Part shown: positions 21,799-31,435 of the stretch, piece after piece
How the letters are laid out: each line of letters starts with the position of its first letter
How positions within the stretch are numbered: the first letter of the stretch is position 1
Assembly (NCBI GenBank): GCA_037176725.1
Contig: JAZBRS010000035.1
Span: forward strand, 43,906,001-43,970,000
Length of the DNA: 64,000 nt
DNA from: Posidonia oceanica
Taxonomy: Eukaryota > Streptophyta > Magnoliopsida > Alismatales > Posidoniaceae
Direction of reading: 5' to 3'
Notes under the pieces: generated by a model
Told to the model about the DNA's origin: nothing
What the model saw: the letters and a program-made list of their open reading frames with translations, nothing else
The model's database searches: none
Translations under genes and position numbers: made by a program

Positions 21799-23559
21799 GT
21801 GCCATGCCACTCCTTTTTTTTTCATTTTTACTTAACTTAGGAACTTTGCCGCATATTGCATTTCTACTTCGTAGTTCTAATTATTTGCACTCAGGTCCTT
21901 CATCTGTTTAAAATTATTTAACTCTGAATTAAAATCATATGAAATTGCATGAAAAACCTAAAAAATTGGTTAATTACATGTCAGTCCTTTTACTGTGCTT
22001 TCCTTCAGTAATTAGTTTGATTCTGGCCCTCTAACTTCTCATTATTGCATCTTAGTCCTGTAGCTGTTTAATTTGATTTAATCCACTAAGTTTGCCATAT
22101 AAAATTGCATTTCAGGCCCTTATTGCTTTCTGTAATTGCATATTAGTCCTCTGTTCTGTTAACTTAGCTGTTATTTTTCAATTTTTGCTTACTGTATTGC
22201 ATTATCTCTCCTCTGTTTTTTGATTTTTGCATATAGGTCTATCCTCAATGCACAGTAGTCATTTAAATGCATATTTTGCTTCAAAAATTGCATTTTTAAC
22301 CTTGCATAATTTGAAAATTGCATAACAGTCCTCTGTCTGTCTTTTTAATGCATATTTTGCTTATAAAATTGCATTTTTGACCCTGCATGATTTGAAAATT
22401 ACACATAGGTCCATCCTCAATGCACAGTAGTCTTTTAAATGCATATTTTTGCTTATAAAATTGCGTTTTAGACCCTGCATGTTTGGAAAATTGCATATAG
22501 GTCCCCATCTGCATTCTTAGACCCATTAGACCCCTGTTTTGTTGGAAAAATTGCATTTTGGACCCTAATGATTTTAAAATTGCATCTTAACCTGCCACAT
22601 GTTTTCAAAACTTGTCCTGATGCATGCCCCTCTTGGAAAATTACATTTTAGACCCTGTCTTTTGTAAAATTGCATGCAGACCCTCCTTTTTTCAAAATCC
22701 TTGCATGAAAGCCCCAAACTTTCCAAAATCTTTGCATTTAGACCCCCATCCTTTCAAAAATTGCATTTAAATCCCCAATTTTCTGAAAAATCACCCTTAA
22801 GCCTTTTCTTGCATTCTGCATGCATTGCACTCATGCATCCTAGTTTTTTGCATCCTTTGCACACACTCAAGCATCATTAGCTCCCATTCACAAGGGAGGA
22901 CCTGTTTGCACACCCCTAGGACCCCCTATACACTTAGTTCTATTCTTCTCCCCTGTTCTGGCTCCTCTGCCTTGAAGCTAGGATATCTTCCAATCCAACC
23001 GTTGGATCTTCTCAAACAAGCTACCCAGACGACCCCGGCGGAGCGCTCTTCAGCATGGAGCAAGCAGATCTCAGATCAAGCCTCAGATTTTCTAGGTATG
23101 TCTTCCTGAACCCCTGCACAGCATTCATTTGCATACCATTTGCATTGCATACATCGTTTTCGCTTTTTGTTTCCTCGAACATGTGGAATAAGACTTCCTC
23201 TTCTTATCTATCAATTCTGCTCCCCTTTTTCGCGTATTCCCAAGTGTTTTGTGTCGTGTTTCCCTGGATTCACCACTTATTGCGACTTTCTTCCACCTTT
23301 TCCACGATCCGATCGCACCGCGAGCTTTGGGCAGCGTGCGAGACACATCGTGGGGCGGTTTAGTGGGAAACAGTCACAAAGCGGTGGTAATCCCTCCACT
23401 TGCTTATTTTCCCCTTTGTAGGTCTTCACACCTACTCTACATGGCCCTTAAACGGTGTCTGTTCTCACACACGCACTGTTTGCCTCTCCTTTCACTTCTC
23501 TTGTCCTCTCTCTTTGCATTTGCATCTGCATGCCGAGGTTTTATTTCGCCGCTTTCGGC

Positions 23560-23930
23560 ACTGTTTTGCTTGCCCGCTTCGCTTTTGGTACCTTTTCGCG
23601 TGCCCGCTTTGTTTTTGGCACCGTTTTGCGTGCCCGCTTCGCTTTTGGCACCGTTTCGCTTGCCCGCCTTGTTTTTGGCACCGTTTTGCGTGCCCGCTTC
23701 GCTTTTGGCACCGTTTCGCTTGCCCGCTTTGTTTTTGGCACCGTTTTGCGTGCCCGCTTCGCTTTTGGCACCGTTTCGCGTGCCCACCTTGTTTTTGGCA
23801 CCGTTTTGCGTGCCCGCTCCGCTTTTGGCACCGTTTTGCATGCCCACTTCGCTTTTGGCACCATTTTGCGTGCCTGCCTTGTCTTTTGCGCTGTTTTGCG
23901 TGCCGTTCTCGTTTCTTGCTTTGTTTCGCG
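23560..23930 (+). repeat. 30-bp tandem array in S1
   Basis: Around twelve units of the type TGCCCGCTTCGCTTTTGGCA followed by CCGTTTTGCG repeat every 30 bp, alternating between two variants (60-bp dimers). Because 30 is a multiple of three, open frames appear on both strands (for example + 23249-24022); they are artefacts. Confidence 0.9.
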
Positions 23931-24601
23931 TGTTTTACGTCGTTTTCTCTTGCATGTCGCCTGCATTGCTTGGTTTTACCGTCATTTTGCTTTTCCGCTT
24001 GCATTTGCATATAGGGTGGTGATGCTTACTGCCTGGAGTTCTCACGAGCCAGGTTTCGCCTGGTTCGGAACACAAACAGCGTTGCTGAGCGCTTAGATTG
24101 CACGTTTACTTTCTTGCATTGCATCCTACCACTTAGAGCACACCTATGAGCATTCATTCAGGCATTCATTGGCATTTAGGCATTCAAAGCTGCATTTCCC
24201 TGCGTATGCGAGTGTAAGCCTAGAAAGACCGATTCTTGGGCGTGTCGGGGGTGCCTAACACCTTCCCCGCGCGTAACAGGAGTCCTTGCCCAGTCTTTTT
24301 GCCCGCAATGACCATATCGCCCTTATCCTAGGCATGAGTTATCTCATTTGCATGTATTTGCATTTGTTTTCCCTTGCATTGCTTTGCTCTGCATTTCTTG
24401 CTTGGTTTTGCGTGTTAACTCACGCATTTCCCCCGGTTTTCCTTGTCTCCCGATAATAGACACGGTGGCGACTCTAAATTGTCTTATCTTCTTCTTTTCT
24501 TACCTTTTCTCCTCTATTTTAAGTGTTTTCGAGTTGAGCTCTCCTCCTCAGACCTCGCCGCCAATAGTAAGCCTGATTCTGATTGGGATTACTACAAGTG
24601 G

Positions 24602-27025
24602 CTGCAAGCTGCAGCCCACCTGCGCCGGAGAAGGGAGCTGGCCACGGCGGAGCGGAGGCTGCCGGAGGCTGGAGGGGACCTCCCCAGAGCTCGGGGAACG
24701 GTCGGTGGTGCATGACGGAGGCTGTGGCGGCCGGACGGCGACGGCAGAGCTCTGCAGAGCTTGCAGAGGGCGGCACGGGTGTTGGAGACGACGGCGGCAT
24801 CGGCTAGAGGTTGGGGCGTGCTCTTGGCGTTTCGGCGAAGCTAGACCGAAGGTCGGCGGAGCTGGAGCGGGCCAGGAGCGCAGCGGTGCAGGAACTGCTC
24901 GCCAGAGAAGATGACCGCACGGCAGCGACGAATCGGCAGACTAGAGGCCTAATCTACGTTCTAAGACCCTAGGAAACTAGAGAAGAGCTAAACTAAGAGA
25001 GGGGTAAGGTCATTTACCTGCACGCATGGCTGAAGTGGCCCCCCGACCTCAATGGGTCGAGGTGCTGCTGGCGGAGGTGGTGGCGCTACTGCGGACGTCC
25101 TCGGCGGCGCGTGGAGCTTGGGTGACGTTGCTGGAGCTCCTTTGGAGCTCAAGGGCCGAGCAGAAGTGAGTTTGGTGGCTTGGAGGTGGAGTTTTGTTTT
25201 TTGGGTGTTGCACTGTGGTGCTGAGGTTGCTGGGCTGGAGTGTTGCTCTCCAGGCAGAGGAGACCTCTCCGGCGGCTTGTTGGAGGGTTAGTGAAGGTGG
25301 TGGTGGTTCTTAGTTGGGGTGGAAGCTGTTCTGTGGAGAGTTTGAGGCTTTTTGAGTTTCTTGGTCAGTCCAAGACGTAGGTGTTTGTGGTGTATTCCTG
25401 GGGCCACAGGGGGTGTCAAGCTGAATAGTGGGTAGGCTTGGGAAGGTGGTTGCTCAGGGAGTGCTGTGGAGGATTTTGGGAGGCTTCTGATGGCTGTGGT
25501 GTGAGAATTTTCAGGTTGAGAGCTCCCTGTGGTGTAGGAAGGAAAATGTGGGTGTTTGGATGGTTTCTGCGTGTGTTGGATGCTCTGGAATTGGGTGGCT
25601 TCTGCGTGTGAATGTCTCTCAGTGTTCCTGGGTGTTGGAAGCATAAGGAAGGAGGAGGGGATTCTGGGTGCTTGGTGTGTGTGAAGACTGTAGGAAATTC
25701 TGGTTGTTCTCCCCTCTTCTCCTCTAGTTTGTTCTATGTAAGTGAATGGGTCTGTCCGTGAGCGTGAAGGTGAATTGGTCCTGGTCTTGGTCCTGGTCAT
25801 GGTGGAGGTGATGGAGCTGGAGTGGATGGCTGTTGTCAGGTGGCCGGGAAGTCAAGGGTGACGGAAGGTTGTCAGGTGGTTTTTGAAAATGGAGGGAAGG
25901 CAGTGGGGGGAAGGAGATGGCAGTTGGCTATAGGAGGAGAAGAAGGGAAAAGAAGAGAAGGGAAAGAACTGGCTGGGCTGGAGGAGTGGAAGAGGAAGTA
26001 AGAAAAGAAAGAAAAAAGAAGTAGTGGGCTTAGGCCGGAGGGGAAAATAAGTAAAAAGGAAAAGAAAGAAAAAAGAAGAAGAAAGGGGAGGTGGGCTTGG
26101 GCCTGAAATGGAGAGAAGGAAAAAAGAAAGGAGGAAGGAAAAAAAGAAGGAGAAAAAGAAAGAGAAAAAGAAGAAGAGGGTTTGAATTTTGTGGATTTTT
26201 GAGGGATTGCTTTTTAGGGTTTTTCCTTTTGATTGTTTTTTTTAGGTTTGTTAATTGTTTTTTAAGTTTTTGTTTTGATTTTTTTTAAAGTTTGTTAATT
26301 GTTTTTTAAGTTTTTCTTTTGATTGTTTTTAAAGTTTGTTAATTGTTTTTTAAGTTTTTATTTTGATTGTTTTTTAAGTTTGTTAATTGTTTTTTAAGTT
26401 TTTCTTTTGATTGTTTTTTTTTAAGTTTGTTAATTATTTTTTAAGTTTTTCTTTTGACTAGGGTTTTAAGGTTTTTAATTGTTTTTCTTTATGTTTTTAG
26501 TTGTATTTTTCTAGGGTTTTTGAAGTTGTATTTTCTAGGTTTCTTTTAGGTGTTGATTTTTAGGGTTTTTGAAGGATGGTTTTCCTAAGGTTTTTGAAAG
26601 GTTTTTTCTAGGGTTTTTGTTTTGATTTTTCTAAGTTTTTTATTGTTTTTTCCTAGGGTTTTTGTTTTAATTGTTTTTTAATTGTTTTTTCTAGGTTTTT
26701 TGTTTTGATTGTTTTTTAATTGTTTTTCCTAGGTTTTAGAATTGTGGTGTGAGTTGACCTAGAATTTTGTGTTGATTTTGGGTTTAGATTTCAGGATTGT
26801 TTTACCTAGGTTTTCTAGGATTTTTATGAGTAGTTTTGGTGGGAGATTCTTAGGGTTTTGGTTTGAAATTGAGGGTTTTAGGTTTAGTGTTTAGGGTTTA
26901 GGTTTGAAATGGGTTTAGGGTTTTGGTTTGAAATGGAGGGTTTTTGGTTTGAAAAGGATTTTGGATTTTGGAGCCACTAGAGAGAGAGATCCACTAATTC
27001 AGCTTGTCAAAATGGGGTGTCTACA
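24602..27025 (-). repeat. Element B 3' LTR, start-side part
   Basis: This continues the minus LTR after S1 and ends at 27025 with GGGGTGTCTACA, next to a polypurine tract. It holds the GC-rich section (24600-25300), a purine-rich tract (25880-26190), and T-rich direct repeats of about 50-60 bp (TTTGTTAATTGTTTTTTAAG, 26240-26450). Together with 17013-19450 the LTR is about 4.86 kb. No gene is supported. Confidence 0.88.
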
Positions 27026-27041
27026 GATGCCCCTCCTTGAG
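27026..27041 (-). other. Polypurine tract of element B
   Basis: On the minus strand TCAAGGAGGGGCATC ends at the TGTAGACACC start of the 3' LTR. Equivalent tracts exist in A and C. Confidence 0.8.
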
Positions 27042-27520
27042 AGAGGTCAAGGGGACCGAGGTCGTTGCTTAGGGTTGACAAGACACCCCACCTGACGCCG
27101 GTGAGAGCCAGATGTTGCTATAGATGTGAGTCACTTTTTCGACAGATGCACCGAAAATAATGACTCTTCGCCGAATGCAGATGAATGCGAACACTAGGAT
27201 GTAGTGCTAATGCAAAGACTAGTGTACGGTGCTGATGCAAATGTTATGCCTACGCTAATGCTCATTGCACTGTACTCCTTTGGGGGAAAGTGGGTGATGC
27301 ATGCATGCGGGAAAGGCGGAAAAATGCAATGCAGCATCATCGGGCAATACTTTGGGAGAGTCGGATGATTTTAAGTGCGCAGAGCAGTGTACAGCTCTAG
27401 CGTGGGGGTGCCGTTTGCCAAGCTTCATGTTGTAGGCGTAGGCGATGCAAGTGCTGAAAGCAAAAGGCTGAATGTCAAGATGCTGAAAAAGAGATGCTGT
27501 GGATGTGCATGCGATGGCGG
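27042..27520 (-). repeat. Element B post-PPT conserved block and ATGC-rich stretch
   Basis: 27042-27200 matches the blocks next to the tracts in A and C (GACAAGACACCCCACCTGACG, then a GATGCACCGAAAA segment). The remainder is short ATGC-type low complexity. No gene seen. Confidence 0.65.
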
Positions 27521-28360
27521 GCACGTAATGACAAGGAAGCGATCCTGGCCGTGCACTACTGCAGGTGTCATCCTAAGCTGGCAAGCTACGAAAGTCTTGC
27601 GGGTGCCTAAGATGCCACCTTAAGCAATGCGCGATCAGGGGTTCGATTTCCTAAGCACGCCATGACATGGAAACGGAATGTGGGAGTTGATGTAATGACT
27701 TCAGAGGAGTAGCAGCGCAATAAGAATGCAATGTTATGCAATGGGGCACGCGAAACCGAGAAAACGATCCTGGACTGCGCACTACTGTGAGTATCATCTA
27801 GAGCCGGTAAGCTGTGAAAGTCTTACAAGTGCTGAGGATGTTACCTTAGGTAGTACGCGAACCAAGGGTTTGAATCCTAAGCGCGCAATGCTATGTAATG
27901 AAATGCAGAGTATAAACAGTGGAACGCCGGGCATGCGAAACCGAGGAAACAATCCCAGGGCCACACACTATCGCGGGTATCATCCAAAGCCGACAAGCTG
28001 CGAATGTCTTGCAGGTGCCGAGGGTGGTACCTTAGGTAGTACGCGAGCCAGGGGTTCAAATCCTAAGCGTGCGATGTCTGTGTGATGATGAGATGCGATA
28101 CTAGGACTGACTCTACGGAGGATACAAGAAAGCTATATGATGTTATGGAATGAAGATGCAGTGGAATGCAGCGTATAGATAGTGGAACGTCGGGCATGCG
28201 GAACCGAGAAAACGATCCCAAGGCCGCACACTGCTGTGAGTATCATTCAAAGCCAGCAAGCTGCGAAAGTCTTGCGGGTGTTGAGGATGCTACCTTAGGT
28301 AGTACACAAACCAAGGGTTCGACTCCTAAGCGCACGATGCCCGTGTGATGATGAGGTGCA
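27521..28360. repeat. Four long tandem units in the B 3' region
   Basis: Diverged copies begin near 27530, 27751, 27936 and 28199 (spacing about 185-263). Each runs from CGAAACCGAGAAAACGATCC-like sequence to CCTTAGGTAGTACGCG and GGTTCGA(C/A)TCCTAAGCG. The end of each unit has an inverted repeat CTTAGG...CCTAAG enclosing a GGTTCGANTCC-like word that resembles a pol III B box. A full tRNA or SINE fold was not found. Confidence 0.7.
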
Positions 28361-29250
28361 GATGCCATGCAACAGAATGCTATTACACTACAACAAAAGG
28401 GTGATAAGTTAACGGACCTATCGCCGGATAGTTAGGGAGTATCGGTCCTCTAAGGAGTTGACAGACTCATCACCAGATAGTTGGGGCTATCAGCCCTGTG
28501 GGTGGAAAGGGGGCAAGCATACCAAACCAGAAGGTGCGGCAGAAGTTCGTAGACGCTCCCGTAACAGTTGGGGATGTTAGCCCGATTGAGGGTGAGACGG
28601 TACCAAAGTGTAGCAAAAAGAGATAGGCAGCCGAAGCGGCTTTGGCATCGAAGGCGGTGACAGACCAGCGAGTCTATCAAGCGAGAGAGGTGGTGACAAG
28701 TGGGACGACTTGCGACCACGAATGCAATGGGAATACCATACTCGAAGGTGTGGCAGAGGTCCAGGGATGCTCCTGTAACAGTTGGGGATGTCAGCCCGAT
28801 GCAGATGGAAATGGGATACCATGGGGCAGCAAAATAAAGATGCCCCTGGTATCAGTGAATGATACCAGGGGATAGCCAAAGCACCCATGGCATCAAAATG
28901 CGAGGTGGAGACAAAACTAACGAGTTTGTCAACCAAGTAGTTAAGGCTACCAGCCTGATGCAGTGAGATGGATGTAAGGGCTCACTGTGCGAGGTGCAAT
29001 GCCAGTGGGGGATGCGATGGAATAATTAATGCAGGGTGATAAGTTGACGGACCTATTGCCGAGCAGTTTAGGGTTGCCAACCCGATGAGATGAGGGGGAC
29101 GATACCACAGGGCAGCAAAAAAAGATGCCCCTGGTATTAGGATGATACCAGGGGACAGCCGAAGCACCCCTGGCACCGAAACGCAGGGATGGATGGATGG
29201 ATGCGAGATGATAGGTTGACGGACCTATCGCCGAGCAGTTAGGGGTGCCA
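28361..29250. repeat. Stem-loop modules of the B 3' region
   Basis: It contains GATAAGTTAACGGACCTATC (28402), GATAAGTTGACGGACCTATT (29037) and GATAGGTTGACGGACCTATC (29210-29229). It also contains two copies of a strong inverted repeat CCCCTGGTAT(C/T)...GATACCAGGGG (28843-28871 and 29128-29154), each preceded by a further GATACCA-GGGCAGC arm. Related modules occur in A and C. No gene is supported. Confidence 0.75.
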
Positions 29251-30945
29251 GCCCGAATGCAAGGAATGAGGAATGCAAATTGATACAGAGGGGAAAACGG
29301 GAAACCCCCCTGTGGTAGGTGTGCAATGGTCTCAGCGGGGGCATGCGATGCAATGTCACAGAGTGACAAACAAGGGACATGCCTGTCATCACAGACCTAC
29401 CCAACGCAGTGGGCGGCAAAATTTGAAAAGCGCAGAGCCTCTGAGTGAGGTCAGGCAAAAGGTGCTCATCCTTGGCTCCGATTTTCGAAAATAGGGAGAA
29501 GAGAAAATAAAAATATATTACAGCATGCATGTTTTGGTGGCTTTGGACACAAAAGCAGCTGACTGAGGGTGCTTCCGCACTTTCTGACTCAGGAGACTCG
29601 ATCCTCGAGCAATGCCATGCTGAGTTGTGGTCGGTGGCTCTCTTTCTCACTCTTGGCTCGGGATGAGGCCTTAGCTTTGTAGAGTATAGCCTTTGGCTAC
29701 ATGGGTAGCAGAAGCATTGGATGTATCTTCATAGCCTCCGTCTTAAATCCCTGGGGACCGACTACCGCTTTTAACGCTCACAGAATGATTTCTTTTCCCC
29801 TCTTGAGTGACTGGAGTTGCATCTAGCCTGCCAGAGAAGTGGTTGTTGTCTGTAGAGGGGATTGGAGCGTGCTGCTACACTCGGATGGTGGGGCCAAGTC
29901 CTCGTGATAAGTATCCCGTGCAGTTGCCAATGTGGCGCTTTGAGTTGAAAGCTGAGGGGGCTTCATTGCTCGTTCGAGTCACTCCTCTCATGAGCGCCTT
30001 CTTTCTTCAACTTCTGTCTTCATTTTTCTTTAATGCTCAGCATGCATATCATGTTATCATATTCTTTTCTCACATGATCTCTATTCTTTTGGACATGCAT
30101 GTCTTCGCCCTCTTAGGGTAGCTGTCCAGGGTGAGGCGTTAAGAGTTCGGCTGATCGGCATACACCTTTGGCCTCTGCAATGTGTGCTTGCAGCCTCTGG
30201 CTATGCTCTGCTCTGGTTTGGTCCTCTCCATGTCTAGTGGACTCTCGTGATAAGGTGGATCTCGCTTCTGGAGTTCTGAAACTCAACGAGATGCTCTATT
30301 TCACTCTCAATCTCACTTTGTGGCCACATGCAAGAGATGGCACTGCTTGAGTGGGTTCTGCCTGAGTTTGTCGATGCTTGACACCCTCTCGGTACTACTG
30401 CTTGTCCGTAGCCAGGTTTTTGATTATACAAATGTTTATGGGTTTTGTATTTTTTAGAAGGGAAAGGGACAAGCATGATTTTTGATTTTTGCATTGGTTT
30501 TGAATTTTTATGGTTTTTTGTGCTTAAGAAAACATAAAAAGGGAAAACCAGCAACAAGGCGAGAAAATATTTTTGCGTTTTTTGATTGTCTTGATTTTTT
30601 TGGTGCTTTTGTCTTTTACAGGATGCAAGAAAATGGTACGTATATGTAGAAAATGATAAATGCATGATGATAGATATGTGCAGGATGGCATAAATGTGCA
30701 GAAGAATGTGCAGGGTGATAGGTTGACGGACCTATTGCCGAATAGTTAGGGATATCAGCCCGAATGAGGGAATGAATGCAAGAAGCAGAAAGGGATGCAT
30801 GTTTTTTGGTTTTGTTGATTTTATGCTTTTATGATTTTCAGGCAAAGCGAGAAAATGCAAAAAAACTAAACAAAACAAAAAGAAAAGAAAAGACAGTGCA
30901 AGAATCAAAAGAGAGGTAAGAAGGACTTACTTGTCAGTGACCTTG
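29251..30945. other. Unassigned internal region of element B
   Basis: I recognise no protein. 29640-30130 looks like ordinary mixed-composition sequence with ORFs too short to trust. 30420-30670 and 30780-30930 are A/T- or purine-rich. One more stem-loop GATAGGTTGACGGACCTATT lies at 30717-30736. By position this should correspond to the post-integrase spacer of element C (52500-53890), with protease and pol missing. Confidence 0.5.
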
Positions 30946-31435
30946 GTTGGGAGGTGCTGGGTTCGTTCCTACGCTGCTGGTGCTATCGGCGAGGTCCACG
31001 GTTGGCAGTGTAGGGAGCACTGGGGCTACTGGAGCTGCTGACGGCAGTGCAAGGAGCACTGGAGCTGCAAAAGTTGGAGGAAGAGCTCACCTGGATGACG
31101 CTGCGACTGGGCTTGCCATCGACGCTGCTGCTACATCTCCAAGCGTCCCTCGGACGAGATAGGAAAGGCAGAAAAAGGGATTGGGCCGATGGGATCAGAA
31201 GGATCCACCAGGGCAGAGCTGGACTTAGAAAAGTCTGTGTAGACCCTCGAGGTTCCGGCAACTGCAAAGCCTGTAGGCTCGAAAGAGGAAGGGTCGGTTA
31301 TACTAGGGTGTGCAAGTGCAAGTGCAGGTGTATGTGTATGTGCAGCCTCCTGCTCGTCAATGCTGATGATCTTGCGATCGATCAGGCGCTGAACAGCATC
31401 CTGGAGAGTGAGGCAGTCATCCGTCGAGTGCCCGG
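30946..31435 (-). pseudogene. gag: C-terminal part of element B gag (separated by S2)
   Basis: On the minus strand just inside the S2 junction the sequence encodes GHSTDDC followed by a helix like that of element C Gag (region 60640-60720), so this is the knuckle and what follows it. It joins 37187-39145 when S2 and one CCCGG copy are removed. Beyond roughly 31200 the match fades into Gln/Ser-rich sequence, and neither the protease nor the rest of pol follows. Confidence 0.7.
31431..31435. other. Target-site duplication of S2, left copy (CCCGG)
   Basis: CCCGG here and at 37182-37186 exactly bracket S2, and gag coding reads across when one copy is retained. Confidence 0.92.

Larger units (their letters stand above)
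19451..24596 (+). mobile_element. S1: complete solo LTR (5146 bp) inside the B LTR
   Basis: It starts TGTAGACACCCCATTTTGAC, ends GGGATTACTACA, and is bracketed by AGTGG duplications. No PBS or polypurine tract adjoins it, so it is a solo LTR left by LTR-LTR recombination. In order it contains an AT-rich start, a pyrimidine tract (about 19795-20085), an A-rich stretch (20085-20680), a second pyrimidine tract (20690-21130), and a GC-rich section (21440-21790). A 22-bp palindrome (21777-21798), T-rich 'TTGCATTTTAGACCC' motifs (21900-22800), a 30-bp array, and the conserved hairpin block (24248-24268) follow. Last is the PBS-like TGGCGACTCT (24466-24475). No coding sequence is supported. Confidence 0.93.

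Noticed and set aside
23249..24096. 257-aa and 213-aa ORFs with PFRxPALFLAPFC-type repeats resembling membrane proteins
   Set aside because: They lie on the 30-bp LTR array, where the period keeps frames open; hydrophobicity reflects the T-rich repeat.
24348..25800. GC-rich ORFs in the B LTR (24348-24914, 25288-25800)
   Set aside because: They cross the S1/B junction or lie in the GC-rich LTR section, and are not shared in frame with S2 or C.
27521..28360. tRNA genes
   Set aside because: Only a B-box-like word is present; no acceptor stem, anticodon arm or A box could be folded around it.
29640..30420. Possible host-gene exons in mixed-composition sequence of element B
   Set aside because: No open frame of convincing length, no splice-consistent protein and no recognisable domain; position matches an element spacer.
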